In this document: positions 1-7,710 of the stretch, piece by piece
Position numbering within the stretch: the stretch's first letter is position 1
Layout: each line of letters begins with the position of its first letter
From: Arthrobacter sp. B0490
Lineage (GTDB): Bacteria; Actinomycetota; Actinomycetes; Actinomycetales; Micrococcaceae
Direction: 5' to 3'
Length of the DNA: 36,332 nt
Assembly: GCF_002929355.1 (NCBI RefSeq)
Contig: NZ_PJIR01000021.1
Coordinates: 1 to 36,332, forward strand
The notes under the pieces: model-generated
Told to the model about the DNA's origin: nothing
Databases searched by the model: none
Seen by the model: the letters and a program-made list of their open reading frames with translations, nothing else
Translations under genes and position numbers: made by a program

Positions 1-1
1 C

Positions 2-163
2 ACCCTGTCCGACGTGCAGCGTGAGGCAATCTACCTGGCGTACTACACCGGGATGACCTACACCGAGGTCGCCGAACACCTGAGCATCCCCATCCCGACC
101 GCCAAAACCCGCATCCGCGACGGCATCAAACGCCTCAGAAACGCCCTCCATAAGGCGACCTGA
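2..163 (+). CDS. ECF sigma-70 factor, C-terminal fragment (5' end outside window)
   Basis: An open frame enters from the left edge and stops at TGA 161-163, giving 53 visible residues. They match sigma-70 region 4: a stretch beginning LSDVQREAIYLAYYTGMTY, then TEVAEHLSIPIPTAKTRIRD, a helix-turn-helix that binds the -35 element, and the usual basic end. The wording (LAYYTGMTYTEVAEHLSIP) resembles SigK-type ECF sigma factors of actinobacteria, but the subgroup cannot be fixed from this piece. A 14-bp palindrome followed by TTATT lies 66 bp after the stop (229-242) and could end the transcript. Because the start lies outside, it is unknown whether the gene is complete. Confidence 0.85.
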   Translation, partial: TLSDVQREAIYLAYYTGMTYTEVAEHLSIPIPTAKTRIRDGIKRLRNALHKAT

Positions 164-705
164 ACGACTCCGCCGTTCCCACCGCAAGAATTGGCGTGAC
201 GTCAGACGGTGATCACGGCGCAGTCATCAGCCTGATCAGGCTTATTGAGGCGGTCGGGATTGTAGTGCACTTTGCACTTGGCGCCTGACTATTGCTGATC
301 ATTAAGGATGACTGACGTGAAAGGTGCTCGTATCACGTCGGAGAAGTCCTCAACCCTGAAGCCGCGGCTGAACACTCGGCTCGGATGACGAGGTCGCCTA
401 CCCCAAAGTGGAAGCACCCTCGCTATCGCCTCGTTGTGCAGTTTGAAGCGTGGTCGGATAAACAGACACACCTCCAGTGTTGCTGCGGGAATTGCTGTGA
501 GCGTTTTTTCGGGTGTCAACAGCCGGCACCCCGAAGAACGCCGCAGCGTTGAACCGAGCCATGACCCCGTCCGGCCATGCCCGGCTTGGAGGGATGCTTG
601 GAGACGGATTAGTTAGGTTTCGTTGTGTCCACGATAACGACAACTCTCGCCCACTCAAAACGTTTCCTCAGCGACCGGGTTGCGTTGCAAGAGCGGTCGC
701 CTCGC
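164..705. other. Gene-poor stretch
   Basis: No frame here has a ribosome binding site and recognisable protein content; the short open frames are typical high-GC chance frames. The only structure noticed is the palindrome AGCCTGATCAGGCT at 229-242, followed by TTATT, a weak terminator candidate for the sigma factor gene. Confidence 0.5.
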
Positions 706-1314
706 TTACCCGGCAGGATACGGGGCGTCTGCAAGCAAACGGGCGAGATGGACGGCGTTGCGAGCCGCGCTGGCGGTTGTGGCTGCGGTTTTCTCGGGAA
801 CGCTGTCCAAGTCCTGGTAATCCACTTTGTGCATGGCTTCCCCCACCCAGTAGGTTCCACCTTGGGCCGGAACGGTAAACCCGACGTCGTTCAGAGCCTG
901 CTGTGTGTCGGCGATAACTTTGTGCGCTCCGTCTTCGTTGCCCACCACGGCGATGACAGCAACCTTGCCGTACATAAGGGGCCGTCCCTCATTATCTGTT
1001 TCGGAAAGCTCAGCATCGAGCCGTTCGATGACTCGCTGGGCGACGCTGCAGGGGTGACCCATCCAGATAGGGGTGGCGAGGACCAAAATGTCAGCCGCGA
1101 GTATCTGCTCACGGATCCTCGGCCAATCGTCCCCAGCACCCATGTCGGTCTGCACTCCCGGCATCACGTTGTAATCAACGACCCTCAAGGAGGCAGCGCT
1201 CACGCCATAGCTTCCTAGTTCATCGAGCAGGTGACGGGCGAGCAGTTCACTGCTCGACGGTGCCGGTGAGGGCGTAAGAGAACAAGTAAGGGCAAGAGCA
1301 CTCAGATCAGCCAT
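706..1314 (-). CDS. Flavodoxin-like NAD(P)H-dependent oxidoreductase
   Basis: A 202-aa protein of the flavodoxin/NADPH-dependent FMN reductase fold. Visible are an N-terminal beta strand and loop (ALALTCSLTPSPAPSSSE) where the FMN phosphate normally binds, the central ILVLATPIWMGHPCS motif typical of the family (the T-P-I-W-x-G loop packs on the flavin), and YGKVAVIAVVGNEDGAHK before the last Rossmann strand. Such enzymes reduce quinones, nitro- or azo-compounds using FMN; the substrate is not predictable. The ATG at 1314 is chosen because GAAGGACC precedes it at good spacing and the fold starts there; the frame continues upstream to 1599 without family-like sequence. The next gene upstream is on the same strand 49 bp away. 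Confidence 0.8.
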   Translation of the reverse strand: MADLSALALTCSLTPSPAPSSSELLARHLLDELGSYGVSAASLRVVDYNVMPGVQTDMGAGDDWPRIREQILAADILVLATPIWMGHPCSVAQRVIERLDAELSETDNEGRPLMYGKVAVIAVVGNEDGAHKVIADTQQALNDVGFTVPAQGGTYWVGEAMHKVDYQDLDSVPEKTAATTASAARNAVHLARLLADAPYPAG

Positions 1315-1363
1315 CTTTGGTCCTTCTCGATCATCGGCAACGTCGACCGAAGTATCTGGCCCG

Positions 1364-1849
1364 TCACTCGGCAGGCAGCACTTCCTGGTCCCTGTTGAAG
1401 AAGTAGTCGTTGAGAATGCCGGTCGCTGCTGCCTGCACTGCTTTGTTTGTGAGGTCAACTGCCCATTCCTGGGTGGTCCAGGTGCCGGGCTTGTACAACC
1501 CGAGGACGGTGTTGAGGAGCACATCACCGGTGTACACGGCAGGAAACACCACCGCGAAAGCTTTGACTCCCCGAAGCCCAACATGGGTGGTGACCCCATA
1601 CGCTGACCCCCACAAAGTGCCCAAAGCCATATGGGTTCCCCAGTTCAAACGCTCGCGTCCCTGCTGAGTCTGAGGATGAATGGGCAGGATTCGTTCGGCG
1701 AGATCGGCGGGCGCGTAGCTGGCCTCGCGCCCTGTGACCGGCATCTCGACGAACTGCTGAAATGCCGACATCACTGCCGTTCCCGCGATACCTGCCGCCA
1801 TGCCACGCGGAATGGACCTGGCGAGTGAGGGAGTGCCGGTACTTACCAT
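1364..1849 (-). CDS. Small hydrophobic membrane protein, function unknown
   Basis: A 161-aa protein. An N-terminal hydrophobic segment (about residues 16-28, GMAAGIAGTAVMSAF) precedes a soluble piece, followed by hydrophobic or amphipathic segments around 75-90 and 97-118 (KAFAVVFPAVYTGDVLLNTVLG). The overall pattern resembles YagU/DUF1440-like inner-membrane proteins, where an A-G-x-x-G-T-x-x-M stretch is common, but this is only a resemblance. It shares strand with the oxidoreductase gene and may be cotranscribed. No catalytic motif was seen. Confidence 0.6.
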   Translation of the reverse strand: MVSTGTPSLARSIPRGMAAGIAGTAVMSAFQQFVEMPVTGREASYAPADLAERILPIHPQTQQGRERLNWGTHMALGTLWGSAYGVTTHVGLRGVKAFAVVFPAVYTGDVLLNTVLGLYKPGTWTTQEWAVDLTNKAVQAAATGILNDYFFNRDQEVLPAE

Positions 1850-1993
1850 GCAGCCGAGTATCGTCCTACCCTCCGCACGACGCCACCCTTTCAGCTCCTC
1901 AACTACTCCACCCCACGCGGACGGGTAGCACTTACTATCTTTAAGCCGATGCTCCCCAACGGAAACGTTGCGTCGGGTACGACCCGCTAAAGA

Positions 1994-2440
1994 CTAGTGA
2001 GACAAGGCGTTCTGCTTAGGTTGATCGCCTGGCGTCGCCATGGACTGCTTCCTTCTGGCTGCAGCACGGTCGCTGAGATATCCAAGGAAAGTGAGGGCTG
2101 CGGTACCTGCTGCCATCCAGCGGCGAGGATGCCGCGTGCCGACGCGCCGAAGTCTGTCCTCGAGGCGGGCATCGATGACGTCTCCGACCTCGGCGAAGCG
2201 AAGGGTGGCCGCGGCCGCGGCGAGTCCGGCCAGTGCTTGCAGTGGTAGCCGCTTACCGCCGACCGTGATGCCGATATACAGGCCCGTGAAAACAGCGGTT
2301 GCGACGTGAACGGCGCGGAGCTGCCGGTCGTCCAGCTTGGCTGCATCGATGAGGGGAAGAGCCCCCATGATTACCGTCGATGTGATGCCAAAAATTGGTG
2401 ACGTCGGATCGGTCAGTACGTGCTGCTTCTTACGAGTCAC
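1994..2440 (-). CDS. Small membrane protein, function unknown
   Basis: The open frame reaches 2602, but the first 54 residues are arginine/proline-rich and look like chance translation. The GTG at 2440 has AGAGGA six bases upstream and starts a 148-aa protein (VTRKKQHVLTDPTSPIF). Hydrophobic segments lie at about residues 14-30, 44-62 and 65-82, followed by an amphipathic stretch with conserved-looking D/R residues (EVGDVIDARLEDRLRR) and another weak hydrophobic segment near 112-125. I do not recognise the family. The gene points towards the 1364-1849 membrane protein, separated by 144 bp. Confidence 0.55.
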   Translation of the reverse strand: MTRKKQHVLTDPTSPIFGITSTVIMGALPLIDAAKLDDRQLRAVHVATAVFTGLYIGITVGGKRLPLQALAGLAAAAATLRFAEVGDVIDARLEDRLRRVGTRHPRRWMAAGTAALTFLGYLSDRAAARRKQSMATPGDQPKQNALSH

Positions 2441-2602
2441 AAGAGGTCCTCTGCAGATCGGGTGTTCTTTGTCTACCACGGAAGGACTGGACGGCTGAGG
2501 CCAGGGATCACGTGTGCGCATCGTGGGTGCCGTTACGATCCTCTGCCGCGGCCGGGGCTTCGAGAACCTGACGATCACCGGTGGCGCCGGTCTGCGACAC
2601 AA

Positions 2603-3068
2603 CGCTGTCGACTACGTCAAAGGTCTTGGATGTAGCGGGCCGAGGTAGACCGGCCTGAGCAGGACTGGATTCGAGCTGGACCATTCTGGGCGGGCTTGAT
2701 TCGGGCTGGGCCGTTCTGGGCGGGATGCAAGAGTTCGGTCATGACCGTTCCTGTGCTTTGTTCAGAACCTGGCCTGCGTCTAGACCCCGGTGTCTTAGTG
2801 AGCCTAGCGTGTGCCCATCCACAAGCGAATGCTGTTCAACCGCGGACGAGATCACGAAGACCTCGGCCCTGTGGGGGCACCTGTGAATGAGCCCTCCTGC
2901 TCACCAGACCCTCGTTCTCAGTGAACGGGCACGTAACACTCGTGCCACAGAAATCCTGTGTCAATTCAAGGACTACCGATCTGCGTCCGACGGAGCAGCC
3001 ACGCATACGGTTGTTACATCAGTTAGACAACGACAACGACTAAGACATCGATGTGGGGGGTTCAAGGT
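2603..3068. other. Intergenic stretch before the BLUF gene
   Basis: No convincing gene. It contains the 30-bp tandem repeat described separately (2668-2727). GGGGGG at 3055-3060 serves as the probable ribosome binding site of the BLUF gene. No clear promoter was identified. Confidence 0.5.
2668..2727. repeat. Two tandem copies of a 30-bp unit
   Basis: Units 2668-2697 and 2698-2727 share GATTCG, GCTGG, CC and TTCTGGGCGGG in register, with five differing positions. The repeat lies in the non-coding region ahead of the BLUF gene. Protein-binding site or replication-slippage product cannot be told apart. Confidence 0.7.
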
Positions 3069-3857
3069 ATGGCCGAGAGCTTCAAGGATCACAACGAACA
3101 GGACAGTCGTGACGACCAGACCCAACACGCGCTCACGCTCAACGTCATGCGGCGCATCAGTGTGTCGGTTGAAGAGCTTTGGGTGCACTACTTAAGCATG
3201 GGTGGGGACGTCGATGAGTACGAAGTCGACGCATACCTTCACGGCCTGATGCGCCTTCCTGCGGCTGACCGGGACATGCTTTCGCAGTCCGTCAATGAAA
3301 TGCTCGACGACATCTCCCGCGGGCCAAGAGCCCCCTTCAGCACCAGCAGCTCCGATGTTGATCTGAGTTTCGGTCTGAGTACCGATGGATTGCGCGGTGC
3401 TGCCGATTCCCGCATGGCCAGTGGACTTCAAGTGGCCTCGGTTGTCTATTCCAGTGTCGCGACCCGGTATTTTAGTGAAGCGGATCTTACTAATCTGCTT
3501 CGATCCAGCCGGCATAGGAACGGTGCATTGGATCTGACGGGCCTGTTGCTGTACCGGGCAGGACGTTTTCTGCAGGTGCTTGAAGGCCCGGAGCAATCGG
3601 TTCGTAATCGGATGAGGAGCATCGCCACGGATCCGCGCCACACCGGTGTGCGGATTCTTCTCCGAGAAAAAAGACAACAGCGCCAGTTCCCGAGCTGGAC
3701 GATGCGCTTCGATTCCATCAACGACACCTTGTCGGACGAAGTTCCAGGCTTCGAGCGCTCATTCGTCGACGCAGGGCAGGATCACGACCCCACTAACACC
3801 GTTCGCGTCACCAAGAAGCTGGTGTACTGGTTCCAGCAGCACGCAACCCATCCCTGA
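3069..3857 (+). CDS. BLUF-domain blue-light photoreceptor
   Basis: A 262-aa cytoplasmic protein. Residues about 122-215 form a BLUF domain, which binds FAD and senses blue light. The key residues are present: Tyr127 in ASVVYSS, Asn151 in the HRNGALDLTGLLLY segment, Gln169 in GRFLQVLEG, and Trp210 in FPSWTMRF. The N-terminal part carries a helical module (about 30-82, VEELWVHYLSMGGDVDEYEV) of a type I associate with actinobacterial signalling proteins, possibly the output or dimerisation domain. No GGDEF, EAL or other enzyme domain is present, so the effect probably passes through a protein partner. ATG 3069 is preferred over 3051 because GGGGGG lies eight bases upstream. The flanking DNA holds gene remnants, so the gene lies in an acquired region. 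Confidence 0.88.
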   Translation: MAESFKDHNEQDSRDDQTQHALTLNVMRRISVSVEELWVHYLSMGGDVDEYEVDAYLHGLMRLPAADRDMLSQSVNEMLDDISRGPRAPFSTSSSDVDLSFGLSTDGLRGAADSRMASGLQVASVVYSSVATRYFSEADLTNLLRSSRHRNGALDLTGLLLYRAGRFLQVLEGPEQSVRNRMRSIATDPRHTGVRILLREKRQQRQFPSWTMRFDSINDTLSDEVPGFERSFVDAGQDHDPTNTVRVTKKLVYWFQQHATHP

Positions 3858-3884
3858 GGACGCAAAGCCGTTGTGACACTCCTA

Positions 3885-4088
3885 CTAGTCGAGTGAAGGA
3901 TCCTCGTCCATACCCAGGCTGAGGTACCGGTACACCGTCGCCCGGCTCGCGCCGACTGGGTCATAACCCGATCGCGCAAGCCAGGCCAAATAGGGAAACG
4001 GTGCCAATGCACGCCCTGTCGCGGGGATCGTTCTCGACGACAACCCCCTTGGGATGATCTGGTGAGACCTTCGCGAAGCCCTAGCCAC
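3885..4088 (-). pseudogene. Possible remnant of a resolvase/invertase C-terminus
   Basis: Reading leftward, the last residues before the stop at 3885 are VGASRATVYRYLSLGMDEDP. G-x-S-R-A-T-x-Y-R-Y-L is the recognition helix found at the C-terminus of serine recombinases and related HTH proteins. The residues upstream do not form the rest of such a domain and no catalytic domain is present. A remnant is therefore the best reading, though a chance resemblance cannot be ruled out. Confidence 0.35.
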
Positions 4089-4100
4089 CCCACTGAATGA

Positions 4101-4955
4101 TCAGTCGCCGACGGCGTCGCGGCCGCGCCGCACGATGAGTTGGTCGGCGTTGTGGACCACTGAGGTGTCCTTGCCGTCGTAGTCGAACTGGTGGAGGAAG
4201 AACCTCATCGCATTGATGCGTGCACGCTTCTTGTCGTTGGACTTCACCGTGATCCAGGGGGCGTGGTCAGTATCAGTGCGTAGGAACATCGCCTCTTTCG
4301 CCTGCGTGTACTCGTCCCACCGGTCCAGGGACGCCAGGTCCATGGGTGAGAGTTTCCAGCGCCGGACGGGGTCGATCTGTCGGATCGCGAAGCGGGTGCG
4401 TTGTTCCCGTCGAGTCACGGAGAACCAGAATTTTGTGAGGTGGATGCCGGAGTCGACGAGCATCCTCTCGTAGTCGGGCGCCTGCGTCATGAACGTCTCG
4501 TACTCCTGCTCGGTACAGAAACCCATGACCCTCTCCACATTGGCCCGGTTGTACCAGGATCGGTCGAACATCACGATCTCCCCGGCGGTGGGCAGGTGCT
4601 GGACGTAGCGCTGGAAGTACCACTGGCCCTGTTCCCTGTCCCAGGGCTTGTTCAGTGCAACGGCTCGGGCGGCGCGCGGGTTCAAGTGCTCGGTGAAGCG
4701 TTTGATCGTCCCGCCCTTGCCGGCCGCGTCCCGGCCCTCGAAGACGATGACATGCTTCAGGTCATTGTCCTGAGCCCAGTACTGGAACTTGAGCAATTCG
4801 ATCTGCAGCAGGTACTTCTCGAGCTCGTACTCCTGCCGGGTCACACGCTCTGCGTACGGGTACTCCTCCCGCCACGTCTCCACAGCTGATCCGCCGGGGT
4901 CGATGAGCTCCGGGTCCTGACCCTGACCGCCGCGCACCGTGTACCCCTCGCTCAC
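4101..4955 (-). CDS. ppk2: Polyphosphate kinase 2 (PPK2 family)
   Basis: A PPK2 family kinase that moves phosphate between polyphosphate and nucleotides (polyP plus NDP to NTP, or the reverse). Visible are the Walker A GRDAAGKGG (residues 74-82), the following TIKRFTEHLNPR, Walker B with the family signature FDRSWYNRANVERVMGF (from about 130), and the C-terminal MRFFLHQFDYDGKD. With a GTG start at 4955 it has 284 aa, near normal length. The frame remains open and protein-like upstream (ENLREAIDHL directly precedes the GTG) until a TAG near 5024, and no ATG is found. The original N-terminus was therefore probably lost or replaced where it meets the metallo-hydrolase remnant. CTG or GTG starts remain possible and activity is plausible because the catalytic core is whole. 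Confidence 0.9.
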   Translation of the reverse strand: MSEGYTVRGGQGQDPELIDPGGSAVETWREEYPYAERVTRQEYELEKYLLQIELLKFQYWAQDNDLKHVIVFEGRDAAGKGGTIKRFTEHLNPRAARAVALNKPWDREQGQWYFQRYVQHLPTAGEIVMFDRSWYNRANVERVMGFCTEQEYETFMTQAPDYERMLVDSGIHLTKFWFSVTRREQRTRFAIRQIDPVRRWKLSPMDLASLDRWDEYTQAKEAMFLRTDTDHAPWITVKSNDKKRARINAMRFFLHQFDYDGKDTSVVHNADQLIVRRGRDAVGD

Positions 4956-5011
4956 CAGGTGGTCGATGGCTTCACGCAGGTTCTCCCGAACCCACCCCTG
5001 GTCCTCGGAGT

Positions 5012-5301
5012 CCCATGCCCGGCTCTACATCAATGACTGGCCGGCCTTCTCCCAGAGCATCGATCGCCTGATCGCGTTCTGCCACTCCCACCCCGTGACC
5101 CATGTCCTTGGGTGTCACATCGAAATGACCACCACGCCCGGCATCGACCACCCGGTACGCACCACCTACCAGCCCCAGGAGTCGCTCCTCGAAATGAGGG
5201 TCGCACATCTCCACCTCCTGCGTTCCGCCCTGGACGCTGCGGGCCCGGAGCCCGTCCGGGTGGTCCGCGACGAGTTCATTCTCTGGCCCATCAACGACTG
5301 A
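5012..5301 (+). pseudogene. MBL-fold metallo-hydrolase, 3' fragment
   Basis: The forward frame reads ARLYINDWPAFSQSIDRL and then VLGCHIEMTTTPGIDHPV, ending VVRDEFILWPIND at TGA 5299-5301. This matches the C-terminal third of a metallo-beta-lactamase-fold hydrolase family: the R-L-Y-I-x-D-W segment and the H-V-L-G-C-H-I-E-M-T motif with its late metal-binding histidine. The N-terminal half carrying H-x-H-x-D-H is absent: upstream of about 5012 the sequence is the opposite-strand N-terminus of PPK2. The gene is therefore truncated at its 5' end with no start codon or ribosome binding site and should be inactive. Confidence 0.75.
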
Positions 5302-5590
5302 AACCGGAGGCGGCGAGTTCCAACAGCGCTCATAGTGGCACACGGGACAGGACAGATGCCGACATCAGTGGTTTCTCCGGGTGGCGGGTCATCCACCTAT
5401 AGGCGGGTAGAGCCCAACGGAGAGAGCTCAAAGCCGTTCACCTGTGGGTGACCCGCCGTTTGTCGTGGATCGGGAAGTTGTCGACACTCGTTTCCGGAAA
5501 TCTCCAATAATCAGACCACGGTGGTCGACGTCGTAGATATGCGGGCCGGGCCGGATGCGACTATTAGAGCCCGCACCTCAAGCCGTTGGC
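5302..5590. other. Intergenic stretch carrying the left repeat
   Basis: No gene. It contains the left copy of the 77-bp inverted repeat (5381-5457), annotated separately, followed by an AT-richer piece (about 5498-5515). The helicase-associated gene ends at 5591 pointing into this stretch. Confidence 0.55.
5381..5457 (+). repeat. Left copy of a 77-bp compound inverted repeat
   Basis: The copy matches the reverse complement of 6479-6555 without gaps at roughly 80-85% of positions. Internally it has two related boxes, GCGGGTCATCCAC (5384-5396) and GTGGGTGACCCGC (5444-5456), which are inverted relative to each other with 12 of 13 pairs matching, and GAGCTCAAAGCCGT in the middle. Similarity to the right copy stops sharply at both edges. 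Confidence 0.85.
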
Positions 5591-6289
5591 CTACGCCTCG
5601 ACCGCACTCCTCGACCTATCCCAGCCCGGTAAGACCCGGCCTAGGGTTTCCTGCCGGTCGGGGCGGAGGCGTCCCTTCCGCGACCAGGTGCGTTGGCGGC
5701 CCAGCCAGACCGCGAGGACCCTCTCGTCCGGGCGGCGCCGCGGGTCATAGACCGGGAACCGGCCGGACTCGTCCCGGAACTGCTGTACCTGCTCGAGGCG
5801 CCGCGCCCACAACTTCTCCGGGTTGCCCTTCCGGGTGCCGACCCACTCCCCCAGCCGGTCCAGGGCCTCACTCTTGTCCTGGGTGAGCCGGCCGGCGTCG
5901 TGGCTTCGGCGCTGGTTCTCCAACCACCGGTACAACACCCGGGCCTCCACGCTGTCGTTCTGCGCCGGCAACCCACCCACCCGGCCCACGTAGGTTGCCA
6001 TGACGGCGTAATGCTCCCACCACACCTGATCCCGGCTCCGCCGGTAGCGGCGCCGGCTGCCATTCGGGGCGGGCCGGTCGTGGAGCAGCCAGCACCGGTC
6101 GAACCACCCCGGATCCCTCTCCGCCTGCCGGTCGATAGCCCGGTGGACGCGTCGGACGTCGACCCTGCACCACCGGGCGATCACCGCCGGCGGGACCCCG
6201 CGGGAGTACATCAGCAGCCATTCCTGCCGGTTCTCACACGCCCCCTGCGGGTACTCTTCCCCGACCAGAATCAGGTCATCAAAACGCAT
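5591..6289 (-). CDS. Helicase-associated (HA) domain protein with N-terminal HTH-like region
   Basis: A 232-aa protein. The second half has two copies of the helicase-associated pattern (PF03457-like): WWEHYAVMATYVGRVGGLPA leading to LYRWLENQRRSHDAGRLTQD, and WARRLEQVQQFRDESGRFPV leading to VLAVWLGRQRTWSRKGRLRP and LPGW. These 60-70-residue helical modules are found alone or on the C-terminus of DEAD/H helicases, and are thought to bind nucleic acid. The N-terminus (ENRQEWLLMYSRGVPPAVIARWCRVDVRRVHRAIDRQ) looks like a helix-turn-helix. There is no helicase motor. It is the only clear gene between the 77-bp inverted repeats (5381-5457, 6479-6555), which suggests that it binds them or that all three form one unit. 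Confidence 0.7.
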   Translation of the reverse strand: MRFDDLILVGEEYPQGACENRQEWLLMYSRGVPPAVIARWCRVDVRRVHRAIDRQAERDPGWFDRCWLLHDRPAPNGSRRRYRRSRDQVWWEHYAVMATYVGRVGGLPAQNDSVEARVLYRWLENQRRSHDAGRLTQDKSEALDRLGEWVGTRKGNPEKLWARRLEQVQQFRDESGRFPVYDPRRRPDERVLAVWLGRQRTWSRKGRLRPDRQETLGRVLPGWDRSRSAVEA

Positions 6290-6652
6290 GAGGCCCCACG
6301 CTTGTCCGATTAACCACCGCTACCCCCCCCACCCGCCAATGGACTGCACCCATCACGGCTGCACCGTGTCCGCCCTCGGGAGGGCTGACAACGAATCGGG
6401 CGTGCGCCTCCTCCGTCGGGCCCGGCCGGCGTGCGATACATGGTGTTGAGAGTAACCAACGTCCGCAACGGCGTCGCGGGCGGCTCACCCACAGGTGGAC
6501 GGCTTTGAGCTCATTCCTCCGGGCTCCACCCGCCCACAGATGGATGACCCGCAACACTTACTCCCGTCCACAGCCCGGCTTCCCAAATAATCGAAGCTGT
6601 GTTCTATTTTAAGCCTGCACGACGAACATTCAGGGCGAGAGGGAAGCAGCCG
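6290..6652. other. Intergenic stretch carrying the right repeat
   Basis: No clear gene. The right copy of the inverted repeat occupies 6479-6555. A leftward open frame from 6557 to 6279 translates the repeat and overlaps the start of the helicase-associated gene by 11 bp; it is discussed as a finding. CCCCCCCC at 6326-6333 breaks any long structure. The end (6590-6650) holds the probable promoter and ribosome binding site of the next gene. Confidence 0.5.
6479..6555 (-). repeat. Right copy of the 77-bp compound inverted repeat
   Basis: Inverted partner of 5381-5457. It holds CCACAGGTGG (6490-6499) and, further right, CCCACAGATGGATG, i.e. two related boxes in the same order as in the left copy. 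No similarity continues outside the 77 bp on either side, and no matching target-site duplication was found. Confidence 0.85.
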
Positions 6653-7120
6653 ATGACAGCGCAACCAGTGGACACCACACCACTCATAGAACCAGCCCAG
6701 CAAGCAACCCAGGAAACTGCACGCGAAGGCACGCGGGCAGCCGTATGGCATGTTCTGGATGAGCCGGCGGCCGTCCGGTTCCTACCCTCCGGCACACCAC
6801 TGGCGCTGCGCTGGCGAGGCAGCATCTGGCAGGTCATCGGCGAACCCCTCGCCTGGTCCAGCTCGGACACCTTGCCGGAACGCGATACCACTCCCCCAAG
6901 CACAGACAACACCCACAGCAGCCGTGGCAGCCTCGGCGGCCTCGGCAGCGTGGATGGGCGAAGCATCCGGGGCAGTCTGGGCAGCGTTGTGACGACCCGG
7001 TTCTGGCGGTTCCGGGCACAGACCGGGCCGGCGTCCCCGGTCCTGGAGTTCGACATGAACGCCGATGCCCGGTGGGAGGACTGGCGGCTGCGCCGCGTCA
7101 CCACCATCGACGGCTACTAG
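6653..7120 (+). CDS. DUF6504-like protein
   Basis: A 155-aa soluble protein. The part WHVLDEPAAVRFLPSGTPLA then LRWRGSIWQVIGEPLAW, and after a serine/glycine-rich linker (repeated GSLGG/GSL, about residues 85-115) RFWRFRAQTGPASPVLEFDM and WRLRRV, follows the layout of the actinobacterial DUF6504 family: a small beta-rich domain with W-R-G and an R-F-W-R-F/R-V-x-A strand. The function of that family is not established. ATG 6653 is chosen because GAGAGGGAAG precedes it; the frame extends to 6599 without such a signal. The linker is unusually long and repetitive and may be a strain-specific insertion. Confidence 0.6.
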   Translation: MTAQPVDTTPLIEPAQQATQETAREGTRAAVWHVLDEPAAVRFLPSGTPLALRWRGSIWQVIGEPLAWSSSDTLPERDTTPPSTDNTHSSRGSLGGLGSVDGRSIRGSLGSVVTTRFWRFRAQTGPASPVLEFDMNADARWEDWRLRRVTTIDGY

Positions 7121-7224
7121 CAGTTACTGACAGCTACGGACGGCTAGTGACCACCTCGAACACTGTCCGACCAGGTCCGCTTCACACAGTATGAGCAGCA
7201 GGTGGCGGGGCGAATTGCAGGGCC

Positions 7225-7614
7225 ATGGGTCAGAACAAGAGATACGCCAAACGGTACGCAAGGCTGATGGACGATCGGATTGAGGAGTTCGTCATGCGCG
7301 AGGAGCTGATCATGCTCACCGCCGCCGAACTCGACCTCGAGCACACCCCGCCCACCGACTTCCCGGAACCACGTCGGGTGTACGCGTGGATCCGCTACCC
7401 CTCCAAAGCGATCCGTATCCAGGCCCACGCGATCGCCTACACCAGGACTGCAGTGAAGATCCGCTTCCTGGAACCTCTCATACAGATTCAGCGTGAGGGC
7501 TGGGTGTGGCTCAATTCGGTCACACCCTTACCCAATAGCAACAACCACAGCAAGCACGACAACAGGCAGACTGACGATCACGACAAAAAGAGGAACAATG
7601 GGACCGGTGAATGA
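7225..7614 (+). CDS. Conserved hypothetical protein
   Basis: A 129-aa protein, N-terminally basic and charged (MGQNKRYAKRYARLMDDRIE), then a compact core (RRVYAWIRYPSKAIRIQAHA, VKIRFLEPLIQIQREGWVWL) and a hydrophilic tail rich in N, H, D and K (from about residue 104). The core alternates charged and hydrophobic residues as in a small beta-sheet fold. No family is recognised with confidence. It sits on the same strand between the DUF6504-like gene and lsr2, 104 and 96 bp from each. Confidence 0.6.
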   Translation: MGQNKRYAKRYARLMDDRIEEFVMREELIMLTAAELDLEHTPPTDFPEPRRVYAWIRYPSKAIRIQAHAIAYTRTAVKIRFLEPLIQIQREGWVWLNSVTPLPNSNNHSKHDNRQTDDHDKKRNNGTGE

Positions 7615-7710
7615 AACCGGGACATTCTGCCGGCGCAGACCACATTTTCCGACACGATAGGGTGGAAGGCTGGGGATCATTGATTCATGTCAAATAACTC
7701 AGGAGTGGAA

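Noticed and set aside
5381..6555. Insertion sequence of a known family
   Set aside because: No DDE, HUH, serine or tyrosine recombinase motif in the enclosed protein and no target-site duplication next to the 77-bp ends.
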